The notes under the pieces were generated by a model, which was not told the origin of the DNA, searched no databases, and worked only from the letters and a program-made list of their open reading frames with translations. Made by a program: the position numbers and the translations under genes. From Kitasatospora purpeofusca (GTDB taxonomy: Bacteria > Actinomycetota > Actinomycetes > Streptomycetales > Streptomycetaceae), in assembly GCF_000718025.1 (NCBI RefSeq), contig NZ_JODS01000011.1, forward strand, positions 124,001-188,000: a stretch of 64,000 bases of DNA. The letters run 5' to 3'. This document shows, piece after piece, positions 50,383 to 59,922 of this stretch (the stretch's first letter is position 1; every line of letters starts with the position of its first letter).

Positions 50383-51920
50383 CGGGCTCCTCCTCCGATC
50401 CGGCGGCGCAGCAGTGGTGCGAGCGCCAGGTCGAGCGCCTCGCCCGGGGTGTAGCGGGCCACCGGGATGCCCCGGGCGCGCAGTGCCGACCGCATCGCCT
50501 CGCGTTCGGCGTGCCAGAGGCGCAGGGCCACGGCGTCGATCTCGTCACCGGGCTCCACCGCGGGCTCGCCGGCCGGGATCTCCACCACGACCAGCGGGTT
50601 TCCGAGGTCGCGGACCCGGCCGAGCACGTCCAGGATCCGCTGGTCGGCGAGCGGGGTGAACGCGTACACCAGCGCGTGCCGGGGCAGTGCCGCCACCGGG
50701 AGCCGGGGTGCGAGGAGCCCGCGGTAGCCGCGGTCCTGACGGACCTCCAGCACACTCTCCACCATCCGGTAGGACTGCCGCTCCCCGCTGCCCGCGGTGA
50801 GCCAGCGCAGCTTCCCGCCGACCGCGATCAGACCGACCCGGTCGTGCCGGCGCAGGTAGGCACGAGTCAGCCCGGTGGCCGCGCGCAGTGTCTCGTCGAG
50901 GCTGGAGCGGCCGGTGGCCGCGTCCCGGAAGTCGGCCAGCGTGTCCATCAGGACGACCGCGTCGGCGGCCCGCTCCGCCGCGAACTGGTTGATCTGGACG
51001 GCGTCGCGGCGGGTGGTCGACGGCCAGTGGATGCGCCGCTGGCGCTCACCGGGCACGTACGGGCGCACGCCCACCACCTCGACACCGGTGCCCTCGTGCG
51101 CGGTGGTGTGCTCGCCGATGCGTTCGGGCAAGCGCACCGGGATCGGGGTGAGGCGGGCCGCGCTCGGCTCCGGGAAGACGTCCATCGTGCCGAGGTCGGT
51201 GCGAACCGTCCGGCGGGTCAGACCGCCGGCGTCGTAGACGTCGATGTCGACGCTGCCCAGGGTCCAGCGGCCCCACCGTTCGGCCCGGAGCACGAGGTCG
51301 ACCTCGTTGGTGCCTACGGTCACCGCCGTCAGGGTGACGCCCGGGCCGAGGGCGGCGGTCGGGTCGAGCCGGCCGATCCGTCCGTCGTGGCGGACGGTGA
51401 TCCGTACGGTGATCGGCTCGCCCTCCAGGCAGCGGCGGGGCGTGACGGTGTTCTCGGCGTCCAGCCGGGACGGCCGGTCGTTGCCCGTGGCCGCCAGGGC
51501 GAGCAGGACGGCCGGGCCCGCCGCCAGCGCGAGCAGCCAGGGACGACCGGTGGCCAGTGCGGCGACGGCCGCGACGGTGGCCACCGTGAGCAGGCGCAGG
51601 GCCCGCTCGCCGGGCCGCCAGTGCGGGGAGGGCGGCGTGGTGGGCAGGCCGGCCAGTGTGGCTCTGGTGCTGCGGGCGACCAGGCGCGCGGCGGCCCGCT
51701 CCGGGCCCCGCGGGCCTGTCCGAGGACCTGGACGACGGCCTGGACGACGGCCGGTGCGCGCGCCGCTCGGGGTACCGGTGGGGGTGCCGGTGGGGCCGGT
51801 CGGGCTGCCGACCGGGCCGGCGAGCCGGCGGACCGGACGCGCGCCGAGCGCGGCGCTCTGGGCGACGAGCCGGCGGGCCCGCTCCGCGCGCCAGTGGTCG
51901 GCGGCGGGCTCGGGGCTCAC
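50379..51920 (-). CDS. DUF58-domain protein of a MoxR operon
   Basis: A 513-residue membrane-associated protein. An unusual Pro/Thr/Gly/Arg-rich N-terminus of about 95 residues (GSPTGPTGTPTGTPSG) precedes two membrane helices (LTVATVAAVAALATG, LALAAGPAVLLALAATG). The DUF58 part follows, with the conserved VRPYVPGERQRRIHW motif and a von Willebrand-like fold (VVLMDTLADF). GTG 51920 overlaps the MoxR stop by four bases. DUF58 proteins accompany MoxR ATPases and are thought to aid maturation of other proteins or complexes; the client here is unknown. Confidence 0.87.
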   Translation of the reverse strand: MSPEPAADHWRAERARRLVAQSAALGARPVRRLAGPVGSPTGPTGTPTGTPSGARTGRRPGRRPGPRTGPRGPERAAARLVARSTRATLAGLPTTPPSPHWRPGERALRLLTVATVAAVAALATGRPWLLALAAGPAVLLALAATGNDRPSRLDAENTVTPRRCLEGEPITVRITVRHDGRIGRLDPTAALGPGVTLTAVTVGTNEVDLVLRAERWGRWTLGSVDIDVYDAGGLTRRTVRTDLGTMDVFPEPSAARLTPIPVRLPERIGEHTTAHEGTGVEVVGVRPYVPGERQRRIHWPSTTRRDAVQINQFAAERAADAVVLMDTLADFRDAATGRSSLDETLRAATGLTRAYLRRHDRVGLIAVGGKLRWLTAGSGERQSYRMVESVLEVRQDRGYRGLLAPRLPVAALPRHALVYAFTPLADQRILDVLGRVRDLGNPLVVVEIPAGEPAVEPGDEIDAVALRLWHAEREAMRSALRARGIPVARYTPGEALDLALAPLLRRRIGGGAR

Positions 51921-53026
51921 CGGGCGGCGCCCGGGGCGTCCACCGGACCGCTCTCCGGACGGCTCTCCGAGCCGCCGGCCGCGCGCGGCAGGGTCCGCGG
52001 TGCCGGAACGGTGGCCACCAGGCGCGCCAGGACCTCGTCCGCCTCGACCTGGCGCACCCACAACTCCGGTGTCAGGGTGATCCGGTGGGCCAGCGCCGGG
52101 GCGGCGAGCGCCTTCACGTCCTCCGGCGTCAGGTAGTCGCGCCCCTCCAGCATCGCGCGGGCCCGCGCCAGTTGGACCAGCGCGAGACCGCCCCGCGGCG
52201 AGGCGCCGACCTGGATCTGCGCGTCGTTGCGGGTGGCGTGGACCAGCGCGATCACGTACTCGACCAGGTCGTCGTCGACCTCGACCCGCTCCAACGCCGC
52301 CCGCATCGCGAGCAGTTCGGCCGGGCTGCTGACGGTCTCCAGGTCCGGCTCGGGCGTCGCGCGGTCCAGGCGGGCCCGGAGCATCGAGGCCTCCAGGCCG
52401 GTGGAGAGGTAGCCCATCCGCACCCGGAGCAGGAAGCGGTCGAGCTGCGCCTCGGGCAGGGAGTAGGTGCCCTCGTACTCGATCGGGTTGGCGGTGGCGA
52501 TCACCAGGAAGGGCTGCGGCAGCCGGCGGGTGGCGCCGTCGACGGAGACCTGGCCCTCGGCCATCGCCTCCAGCAGCGCGGCCTGGGTCTTCGGCGGGGT
52601 CCGGTTGATCTCGTCGGCCAGCAGGAGCTGGGTGAAGAGCGGCCCGGGGCGGAACACCATCTCGCCGCTGCGCCGGTCGTAGAACGGCGCGCCGGTGACG
52701 TCCGAGGGCAGCAGGTCGGGGGTGAACTGGATCCGGCGGAAGTCCAGGCCGAGGGCGGTGGCGAAGGAGCGTGCCAGCAGCGTCTTGCCGAGCCCCGGTA
52801 GATCCTCGATCAGCGTGTGGCCGCCGGCCAGCACGCCGAGCATCACCAGACGGACGGCCTCGGACTTGCCGACCACGGCGCGTTCGATCTCCTCCACCAC
52901 CGCGCGGGCGCGGCGGCCGGCCTCCTGCGGCGTCAGCACGGCGGCCTCGGCGGGGCGGCCCGGGCCCGCCTCGGCCACCCGGGCCTGCTCGGTGTCCGGG
53001 GCGGGGGCCTGGGGAACGGCGGTCAT
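51917..53026 (-). CDS. MoxR-family AAA+ ATPase
   Basis: A 369-residue ATPase. Walker A is in EDLPGLGKTLLARSF, Walker B in LLLADEINRTPPKTQ, with sensor 1 ATANPIEYEGTY and the arginine-finger segment EAQLDRFLLRV. A chaperone-like role in assembling membrane or secreted complexes is known for the family. GGAGAGCC precedes ATG 53026. The order DUF4129-membrane protein-MoxR-DUF58-membrane protein is a standard actinobacterial set. Confidence 0.93.
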   Translation of the reverse strand: MTAVPQAPAPDTEQARVAEAGPGRPAEAAVLTPQEAGRRARAVVEEIERAVVGKSEAVRLVMLGVLAGGHTLIEDLPGLGKTLLARSFATALGLDFRRIQFTPDLLPSDVTGAPFYDRRSGEMVFRPGPLFTQLLLADEINRTPPKTQAALLEAMAEGQVSVDGATRRLPQPFLVIATANPIEYEGTYSLPEAQLDRFLLRVRMGYLSTGLEASMLRARLDRATPEPDLETVSSPAELLAMRAALERVEVDDDLVEYVIALVHATRNDAQIQVGASPRGGLALVQLARARAMLEGRDYLTPEDVKALAAPALAHRITLTPELWVRQVEADEVLARLVATVPAPRTLPRAAGGSESRPESGPVDAPGAAR

Positions 53027-53163
53027 GGCTCTCCTGGAGGACGCGTCGGTCGGCCGATTCGTCGGAACCGGCGGTGAGTTCGGGAAGTGCGGTAAGCGCG
53101 GAACATGCGGGAAGTGCGGGAAACGAGCGAAGTACGGGGAGCGGTGGACACCCCGCGGCGCCG

Positions 53164-53766
53164 CTAGCCGGACGTCGGCGACGTCGGGCCGGGCGGTTGC
53201 AGGGCCTCGAGCCGGTCGACGAGCGCAAGGAGAACGGCCGCCGGCACGGCCCCGTCCCGGTCCGCGGCCTCCGGATCGATCCACGGCCACAGCCGGGGCC
53301 CGATCAGTTCGACGGCCCGGTCGCGGTCGGCGGCGAGCGAGACACCGTGGGTCTCGGACAGGCGTGCCGCGTACAGCCGCCGAAGGCGACCGCGCAACGG
53401 CCCGGCGTCGCCCTGCGGGTCGAGACCCTCGCGGACGGTCCAGCGCCAGTCACCGAGGCCCGGCTCGCGGGAGTCCATCACCCGCTGCCGACTGCGCAGA
53501 CCGATGTCGAGGAAACCCGCGCCGGCCACGTACCGGGCGGTGACCAGGGCGCCGACCGCCAGCAGGACCGCTCCCGCAGCTGCCGCGGGAGCTCCGCCGA
53601 CCAGCGCGAACAGCACCTCGGCCAGCACCGCCGTCCCGGCCAGCTCGATCAGGCTGTGCCGGACGGAGCCGGGCGCGGCGAGACCGTGACCGGTCGGGGG
53701 GGTCGGGTCGGCCGGGTCGGCGGACGCGGTGGGGCCGGCTGTGCGCCGGTTCGGGCGGACGCTCAT
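53164..53766 (-). CDS. Membrane protein of the MoxR operon
   Basis: A 200-residue protein with two membrane helices (about 40-85) and a soluble C-terminal domain containing RLRRLYAARLSETHGVSLAA. Its ATG overlaps the stop of the DUF4129 gene. It corresponds to the small membrane gene usual at this position. There is a 137-base gap with short GCGGGAAGTGCGG repeats before MoxR. Confidence 0.75.
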   Translation of the reverse strand: MSVRPNRRTAGPTASADPADPTPPTGHGLAAPGSVRHSLIELAGTAVLAEVLFALVGGAPAAAAGAVLLAVGALVTARYVAGAGFLDIGLRSRQRVMDSREPGLGDWRWTVREGLDPQGDAGPLRGRLRRLYAARLSETHGVSLAADRDRAVELIGPRLWPWIDPEAADRDGAVPAAVLLALVDRLEALQPPGPTSPTSG

Positions 53767-54812
53767 CGGTGGCCTCCGTCGGCCCGGTCGACGGCGCCGG
53801 ACGCCCCCACCGCCACCGTCACCGGCTCCGGCGGCGGGGCGGTCTGCTCCGCCAGTCGCCCGGCCAGGGCATCCAGGGCGGTCCGCGCCCGGCTCACATG
53901 GCTCTCGTCCATCGGGTGGGTGGAGTACCTGGCCTCCCGGAACAGTGCGGTCAGAGCCCGCGCGTGGACCGGGTCGACGCGGTCGTCGGCCATCGCGCGC
54001 TCCAGCAGCTCGGTCGGGCTGTCAGGAGCTCGGAGGGACAGCCCGGAGGCGGCCAGCGAGGTCTCCATCGCGGCGTAGCAGGCGATCACCGCCGCCCGCG
54101 CGTCGGCGCCGCTGAGGGCTCGTCGCCCCGTCACCACCGCGGCCGCCAAGGCGTCCTCGGTCCGGGCCGGCGCGGCGGGCAGCGGCGTCGGCGGTCGCCG
54201 CCGGACGATCCGTAGCCGCAGCAGCAGGACGACGCCGACGACCACCGCGATCACCAGCACGGCCAGGAGCGCGCCGAACAGCACCTGGATCACGCCCGAC
54301 AGTGAGCTGCCGGGCACCGGTTCGCCGGGCTCGGGCGGCGACACCGTGGGCAGCGGGGGCAGATCGAGGTCCGGCAGTGGCCGCGCCCGGTGCGGCCCGT
54401 CCGGTCCGGTGTCCGCCCGGTTGTGGAAGAGGAACATCAGCACCGGCACCGCCACGGCGGCCCCGGGCAGCAGGACGGCGGCGGCCTCCCGCAGGCGCTC
54501 GGCCCACGGCGTGGGCCCGACCAGGTGGCGGACCTCCGCACGGAAGCGCAGCGCGAACCGGCCGACCGCGATCAGCCAGCCGAGCGCGAGCAATAGGACG
54601 AACCCGAGGGCCTGGACCGGCACCTTGGCGAGCGGCGCACCGAGCAGTCCGCCGTCCGGCCGCAGCGCCGAGGCCGCGAGCAGCAGGCCCGCCAAGGTCA
54701 CCAGGACGCCCGCGATCCGGCCGCCCGACCTGCGGGCGGGCTCCCCCGCGCTGTCGTCCGGTGCGTCGCGGCCGTCGTGCCGAGGCCCGATCGGCTGCGC
54801 TTCGTCGTTCAT
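53763..54812 (-). CDS. DUF4129-domain membrane protein
   Basis: A 349-residue protein with two N-terminal helices, an extracytoplasmic Pro-rich loop, a third helix (LFGALLAVLVIAVVVGVVLL) and a cytoplasmic C-terminal DUF4129 domain (ACYAAMETSLAASGLSLRAP, TELLERAMADDRVDPVHARA, LTALFREARYSTHPM). It is the first gene of the five-gene operon with MoxR. AGGGGTGG precedes ATG 54812. Confidence 0.87.
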   Translation of the reverse strand: MNDEAQPIGPRHDGRDAPDDSAGEPARRSGGRIAGVLVTLAGLLLAASALRPDGGLLGAPLAKVPVQALGFVLLLALGWLIAVGRFALRFRAEVRHLVGPTPWAERLREAAAVLLPGAAVAVPVLMFLFHNRADTGPDGPHRARPLPDLDLPPLPTVSPPEPGEPVPGSSLSGVIQVLFGALLAVLVIAVVVGVVLLLRLRIVRRRPPTPLPAAPARTEDALAAAVVTGRRALSGADARAAVIACYAAMETSLAASGLSLRAPDSPTELLERAMADDRVDPVHARALTALFREARYSTHPMDESHVSRARTALDALAGRLAEQTAPPPEPVTVAVGASGAVDRADGGHR

Positions 54813-54875
54813 GCGGCCACCCCTGGTTCCCCCGCAGCGCGGATAGCACCGCGCGAGCTGCAGCGTCGCACACCA

Positions 54876-54888
54876 ACAATCGGATTGT
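54876..54888. promoter_or_regulatory. ACAATC-G-GATTGT palindrome upstream of the MoxR operon
   Basis: A perfect inverted repeat with one central base, 64 bases before the DUF4129 start. It is a candidate operator for the operon. Confidence 0.4.
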
Positions 54889-54957
54889 CACCCCGCATTG
54901 CGGTCCACCGCCGTGCTCCCTGACCGAAGGGCGGCGTGCGCCCCGCGCGGCCTGCGG

Positions 54958-55884
54958 TCACAGTCCCCCGTTGACCGCCGCCACCCGGGCCGCACCGGCA
55001 CTGACGTTCCACTTCGCGAGGATCGCGTCGTACGTGCCATTGCGCATCAGCTCGTCCAGCCCCTTCGCCACCGCGTCACGCAGCGCGGTGTCGGACTTGT
55101 TCACCGCGATCCCGTACGGGCTGGACTGCGACAGCGCGCCCGTGACCTCCAGGCTGTTGCCGTTGTCGGTGGTCCTGGCCGCGTAGGCAGCCACCGGGAG
55201 GTCGTTGAAGTCCGCCACCGCCTTGCCGGCCGCCACCTCGGCGAGGGCCACGGTGTCGTCGTCGAAGCGGTGGACCTGCAAGGGCTTGCCCGTCCGTTCG
55301 CACGCGCCGACCTGGCGGGTGACGATCTCGTCCTGGGTCGTACCGCGCTGCACGGCGACCGTGCGGCCGCAGAGGTCGTCCAGCGTCCGGATGCCCTTCG
55401 GGTTGCCCTTCTGCACGATGATCGAGGTCCAGGCGATGAAGTAGTCCACGAAGTCCACGCCCGGCTTGCCCGTCGGCATGCCGTTGTCGCCGAGCGCGTT
55501 GCGGCGCGCGGGTGTGTCGCTGATGCCCGACATCGCCAGGTCGAACTGCTTGCCGTCGATACCGGGTATCAGCTTGTCGAACGGCGTGTCGACGATCTCG
55601 ATCCGCAGGCCGAGGACCTTCCCCAGGGCGTCGGCCAGGTCCGGGTCGAGACCGGCGGGCTTGCCGTCCGAGCCGCGGAACGCGACCGGCGGGTAGTTCA
55701 GGTCGGACCCGATCCGCAGGACCCCGGCGGCGCGCTGCGCGCTCGGGACCGCCGCCCGGGCCTTGTCCTCGACGCTCACCGGGGCCTGCGACCCGCCGCA
55801 GGCGGTGAGCAGCAGGGCCGACGCGGTGGTGAGGGCCGCCGGCAGGGCTCGGCGGTGGGGGAACGAGCCGGGGAGATGGACCAC
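54958..55884 (-). CDS. Amino-acid-binding lipoprotein, orphan
   Basis: A 308-residue family 3 solute-binding protein: lipobox SALLLTACGGS, then VLRIGSDLNYPPVAFRGSDG, GLDPDLADALGKVLGL, FDLAMSGISDT and GRTVAVQRGTTQDEI, as in glutamate/glutamine or polar amino-acid binders. GTG 55884 follows GGAGC. No permease or ATPase gene is adjacent, so it either uses a distant importer or acts as a sensor. Confidence 0.85.
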   Translation of the reverse strand: MVHLPGSFPHRRALPAALTTASALLLTACGGSQAPVSVEDKARAAVPSAQRAAGVLRIGSDLNYPPVAFRGSDGKPAGLDPDLADALGKVLGLRIEIVDTPFDKLIPGIDGKQFDLAMSGISDTPARRNALGDNGMPTGKPGVDFVDYFIAWTSIIVQKGNPKGIRTLDDLCGRTVAVQRGTTQDEIVTRQVGACERTGKPLQVHRFDDDTVALAEVAAGKAVADFNDLPVAAYAARTTDNGNSLEVTGALSQSSPYGIAVNKSDTALRDAVAKGLDELMRNGTYDAILAKWNVSAGAARVAAVNGGL

Positions 55885-56557
55885 GATGGCGCTCCTGTGT
55901 GGGGCAGGGTGGCGCGACCGGCATCCACGAGGGAGCGGCAGCGACCGGGAGGCGGAATCCTGCCATCCGTTTCCGGTTCGACAGTCGGTGGGCATGTCAC
56001 GATCTGCTATCGGGTTCACGCGCTCCCCCGAGTCCGCGCTGCCCCTCCTCGGAACGGGCCGGACAGGAGGAGGCCTGGCGGGGCGGGGCAAGGCCAGAGG
56101 GCCGCGAAGCGGCTCGGCGACGCGCGGCGAAGCCGGGCGCACGAGCGCGGGCAGGGCGGTACGAGGGACCCGTACGACGGGCCCGCACGTCGCCCCGCGA
56201 CCGTCCACGTGGTGGACTCGATCGTGCCCGAATCCGGTGGTGGCGGCGCCGTCGGGCCCGAACCGATCGAGACCCGTGCACGGCTCGGAGGAGCGCGGGG
56301 CAGGGTGCGCCAGGCCCGGGGCGCGCTCGCCACCATGGCACTGCCAGGTCGCAGGCCCGCGGGACGGCTGCGGGCCCCCGTCGCGTCCTTCGCACCCGTC
56401 GCCGGTCCGTCCCGTTGGCGCCCTCCGTCGACCTGTCAACGGCACCCGCATATGCTGATCCGTGCTCGAACGGGTCAACGACCGTCCGTCCGGGCCGCGG
56501 GCCGGGATGCCGGAGGGGGCAGGCCTGCGGGAGACGCATACGCAGGGGGACAAGGAC
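55885..56557. other. 673-base gap without a supported gene
   Basis: Several overlapping frames are open here on both strands, but none has a ribosome site or a recognisable protein. I see no repeats or RNA gene. It probably holds the promoters of the two flanking divergent genes. Confidence 0.5.
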
Positions 56558-58324
56558 ATGCGGGACGCAGGGGAACCCGACGGGTACCAGGGGTACGCCG
56601 GGCACACCGAGCTCGACGGGTACGACATCGAGTACGGGGACAGGAACGGGGACGAGGACGAGGCGGGCGCACCGCGCCGCTCCGGCGCCCGGAAGGCCGT
56701 CCTGACCGCCGTCGGAGGAGTGTTCGCCGCGCTGCTGGCGGTCGGCGGGTACGGCCTCTACAACATCGTGACCGCCGTACAGGGCGGATCGTCGAACGGC
56801 GGCAGCGGCGGCGGCGCCCAGGCGTCCGAGAGCGCGGCGAAGACCCCGCAGGCGCCGCCGACCACCGAGGAGGCCGCTGCGGTGGCCACGGACTTTCTGG
56901 CGGCGTGGGGCCGCGGGGACGTCACGGCCGCATCGGCGCTGACCGACCGGCCCGAGACGGCCCGCACGGCGCTGGCCGCCTTCCAGGAGAACGTGCCGGC
57001 CCGCACGCTCGCGCTGGCCGCCACGGGCCCGGCGACCACCGGCACGAACGGGGAACCGGTGGTCGGGTTCCGGGCGAAGGCCGAGTTCGAGGGCGCGACC
57101 GGTGCCTGGGAGTACGACAGCACGCTCGGCGTCGTCCGGGGCGGGAGCGGCAGGGCCGTCGTGCACTGGGCGCCGACCGTGCTCCACCCGCGCCTCGCCC
57201 AGGGCGGGACGATAGCCGTGAAGGCTCTGCCCGACCCGGTCTCCAAGCCGACCGACCGCAACGGCAAGTCGCTCGAGGGCTTCCCCTCGCTGGCCGCCGT
57301 GCTGCCCAGGATCACGCCGGCCGACGGCGGGACCGTCGTCAGTGGTCGGGCCGTGGTGCTCTCCGCGGCCGGGACGGAGCCCGAGCAGTTGTACGTGCTC
57401 ACCCCGCCGAGCGCGCCGCAGGTCAAGCTGACGCTGGACGCCGAGCTCCAGCGGGTGGCCGAGGAGGCGGTCAAGCAGCAGGCCGCGGGCGGCAAGCCGG
57501 CCTCCCTGGTGGCGATCCAGCCGAGCACCGGCCACATCCTGGCGATGGCCTACTCGCCGACCGGACACAACCGCGCCGTCTCGGCCGGCCAGGCTCCCGG
57601 CTCCACGATGAAGGTGATCACCTCGGCGGCCCTGCTGGAGGCCGGGGTGACCCCGGACACCGTGGTGCCCTGCAAGGACACCACCAACTCGCCTCGGCAG
57701 TGGCACAACGACGAACGCGGTGACTTCCCGTCGTACACGCTCGCCGACGACTTCAGCCACTCCTGCAACACCGGCTTCATCGACAAGGGCCTGGAGAAGC
57801 TGCAGCCCGGAACGCTCACCAAGGTGGCCCGCGAGCAGTTCGGCCTCGGCCTGGAGTGGCACATCGGCATCGACAGCCGGGACGCCACGATCCCGGTGCC
57901 GCGCACCAATGACGAGGCCGCCGCGGCGTACATCGGCCAGGGCACGATCCAGGTCAACTCGCTGGCGATGGCCTCGGTCGCCGCCACCGTGCAGAGCGGA
58001 AAGTTCCGCCAGCCCGTCCTGCGGGACGACGCCAAGCGCGTCACCGCCCCGGGCTCACTGCCCGCCGGCGTCGCCAGGGACCTGCGCGCCATGATGGCCA
58101 GGACCGCCACCCAGGGCACCGCCCGCACGCCGATGGCCGGCCTCACCGGCCAGATCGGCGCGAAGACCGGCACCGCGGAATCCGGCGGAACAGCCACCAA
58201 CAGCTGGTTCATCGCCTACCGCGGGGACCTCGCCGTCGCCGCCGAGGTCGACGGCGGCGGCCACGGCTTCGCCGCGGCCGGCGTGGCCGCGGCCCAGGTC
58301 CTCAAGGCCGGCGGCAAGGGCTGA
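56558..58324 (+). CDS. Penicillin-binding transpeptidase with NTF2-like domain
   Basis: A 588-residue membrane-anchored peptidoglycan transpeptidase. A short acidic cytoplasmic tail and one helix (AVLTAVGGVFAALLAVGGYG) are followed by an MecA-type NTF2-like domain (about 110-225), a dimerisation segment and the transpeptidase domain. The active-site motifs are SxxK in APGSTMKVIT, SxN in SHSCNTGF and KTG in GAKTGTAESG. It crosslinks cell-wall peptides. I chose ATG 56558, with AAGGAC directly before it and GGGGGA upstream; longer starts lack ribosome sites. Confidence 0.92.
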   Translation: MRDAGEPDGYQGYAGHTELDGYDIEYGDRNGDEDEAGAPRRSGARKAVLTAVGGVFAALLAVGGYGLYNIVTAVQGGSSNGGSGGGAQASESAAKTPQAPPTTEEAAAVATDFLAAWGRGDVTAASALTDRPETARTALAAFQENVPARTLALAATGPATTGTNGEPVVGFRAKAEFEGATGAWEYDSTLGVVRGGSGRAVVHWAPTVLHPRLAQGGTIAVKALPDPVSKPTDRNGKSLEGFPSLAAVLPRITPADGGTVVSGRAVVLSAAGTEPEQLYVLTPPSAPQVKLTLDAELQRVAEEAVKQQAAGGKPASLVAIQPSTGHILAMAYSPTGHNRAVSAGQAPGSTMKVITSAALLEAGVTPDTVVPCKDTTNSPRQWHNDERGDFPSYTLADDFSHSCNTGFIDKGLEKLQPGTLTKVAREQFGLGLEWHIGIDSRDATIPVPRTNDEAAAAYIGQGTIQVNSLAMASVAATVQSGKFRQPVLRDDAKRVTAPGSLPAGVARDLRAMMARTATQGTARTPMAGLTGQIGAKTGTAESGGTATNSWFIAYRGDLAVAAEVDGGGHGFAAAGVAAAQVLKAGGKG

Positions 58325-58379
58325 CGGCCTCCAGCGCGCCGTCGGGCCGGAATCGGGGCCGCCCCCTGGACAGCCTGGA

Positions 58380-58640
58380 CGGGTTGTTCGGCCTGCCGCG
58401 GGCCGGCAACGCCCGCGCCGCCGGCCGGTGGCACGCGCGCGCGGACCGCGTCGCCGAGAGGTTCGGGAGCACCGGTCCAGCCCCGCTGGCCGCTGGACCG
58501 CCGCCGACACCGGCCTCGGGTGTGCCCGCTGCCCGGACCGGCTCGCCGAGCACCCGGCCGTGTACCTCGACCGGGACGCCGACGAGGCTCTCGCCGCCGG
58601 CCGGCCGACCGCCACCCTGCAGGCGCGCGACCGGCCGGGG
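58380..58640 (+). pseudogene. Frameshifted remnant of an unrecognised gene
   Basis: Codon-biased sequence runs in one frame (LFGLPRAGNARAAGRWHARA, DRVAERFGSTGPAPLAAG) to about 58500. It then continues in the next frame (WTAADTGLGCARCPDRLAEH, PAVYLDRDADEALAAGRPTA). No start codon with a ribosome site is seen. The Cys pair (CARC) suggests a small metal-binding protein. Family unknown. Confidence 0.35.
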
Positions 58641-58688
58641 GTTACGGGGCATTGGCGTGGAAGGGGTGGGAGGAGGCATGGTGGCACC

Positions 58689-58985
58689 ATGTCCGAACGT
58701 CGCGACCGTCGTCGTCTTCACGCCCGTGCCCGAGCTCTCGGGGTATCCGTCGACCAGGTCGGCCGTCGAAACTCCCCGCGTCGGCACGGGCTGCCGGTCG
58801 CGGAGCCCGCGTGGCCGCGCACCGCGGTGCCGGACCGGGACGAAGCCCCTGTCATCGTCCGGGCGACGCCTCCGGAACCGGCGGTGTGCTGCACGGTCTC
58901 GCTCGAGCGGCAGCTCACGGACGGCGGGACCGTGGTGATGCTGACCCGCCACACGGCCGACTGCCCGATCTGGTCGGCCCGCTGA
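58689..58985 (+). CDS. Hypothetical protein
   Basis: A 98-residue basic protein (MSERRDRRRLHARARALGVS). The C-terminal half holds three cysteines (VCCTVSL, TADCPIW). GGAGG lies about a dozen bases upstream. No family recognised. Confidence 0.5.
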   Translation: MSERRDRRRLHARARALGVSVDQVGRRNSPRRHGLPVAEPAWPRTAVPDRDEAPVIVRATPPEPAVCCTVSLERQLTDGGTVVMLTRHTADCPIWSAR

Positions 58986-59028
58986 CCGCACGCCCGGCCG
59001 ACGGGTCGGCCACAGGATGGAGGACGAT

Positions 59029-59745
59029 GTGACCACCGAGCGGGACGAGCCGGCCGACAAGGGCGCGACCGGCGCCGCGCAGACCTTCGCGGCGCTGCCG
59101 GAACGGACCGGCGACGACACCTCGACGTTCCACCGGGCCCTGGCCGAGGTCTCCAGGATCCCGGGGCTGGAGCCGGTGCCCGAGCCGGCCGACGGCGACA
59201 CCTGGACCTGGGCCAACACCGTCCGACGGGCGCTCCGCGAAGCCGGGGAGCGGGGGCTGGTGCTCTCCGAGGCGTCCTTCGAGGCCCTGCTGGAGGCTGC
59301 CGTCCAGGATCCGAACCCGAGCTTCAACCGGTGGTTCGTCGAGCCCGCGCTGAACGCCTACGGCTACCGGCGGGTCCGCGCCGGCCTGCTCGATCGCCTG
59401 CGCGGTGGCACCGCCGCCCAGCGCGCCGGGGCGGCCCGGGCCTGGTACTGGACGGCGCTCCCCCTCGAACCCGACGGGGCCTCGGCGGAGCACCCCGGTG
59501 CCCTGGAGCCGGACGGGGCCACCGACCGGTCCGTCCCGGTCCGCGAATGGAACGAGGCCGCCCTGCGGGAGTTCGTCAGCAACGAGGACCTCGACGTACG
59601 GCGCTGCATCCTCCCGGGCCTCCCGCTGCGCACGTCGGCCTACTCACCGGAGGTGCACCACCTGGTGGAGGCCGCGACGGCGATCGCCCGGGCGCACCCG
59701 GACGGCTACATCAGGCACCGGGTGGAGATCCAGGTCAGTACCTGA
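59029..59745 (+). CDS. Hypothetical protein with HEAT-like helices
   Basis: A 238-residue soluble protein. GTG 59029 follows GGAGGACGAT, which is why I prefer it over ATG 59017. It is helical throughout: TFHRALAEVSRIPGLEPVPE, ALREAGERGLVLSEASFEAL, then LREFVSNEDLDVRRCILPGL near the end, reminiscent of HEAT repeats. It has no signal peptide or membrane segment. Function unknown. Confidence 0.6.
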   Translation: MTTERDEPADKGATGAAQTFAALPERTGDDTSTFHRALAEVSRIPGLEPVPEPADGDTWTWANTVRRALREAGERGLVLSEASFEALLEAAVQDPNPSFNRWFVEPALNAYGYRRVRAGLLDRLRGGTAAQRAGAARAWYWTALPLEPDGASAEHPGALEPDGATDRSVPVREWNEAALREFVSNEDLDVRRCILPGLPLRTSAYSPEVHHLVEAATAIARAHPDGYIRHRVEIQVST

Positions 59746-59846
59746 CGGCCGGCCAGAAGGACGGGTCCTCACCGTGGGACGACCTGGTACGGCCGCAAGG
59801 CCACGAAGCCAGGAGTTGTCCGGCCGATCACGTGAGCGCCTCGGCT

Positions 59847-59878
59847 GGTGATCGACGGGATTCTGCCGCGGGTGCGGA
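59847..59878. repeat. 32-bp direct repeat, IS5-family fragment (copy 1)
   Basis: GGTGATCGACGGGATTCTG, three differing bases, then CGGGTGCGGA. The same sequence recurs at 60422-60453 inside the IS5-family transposase remnant, where it encodes VIDGILARVR. The copies flank the 115-residue gene. Confidence 0.75.
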
Positions 59879-59922
59879 TTCGGGCGACGGCCTCGGCCTT
59901 TCGCATCCGAGGCGGCCCCACG

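Noticed and set aside
56016..56336. 106-codon minus-strand frame in the gap before the transpeptidase
   Set aside because: Moderate codon bias but no ribosome site, no family resemblance, and overlapping frames of equal quality.
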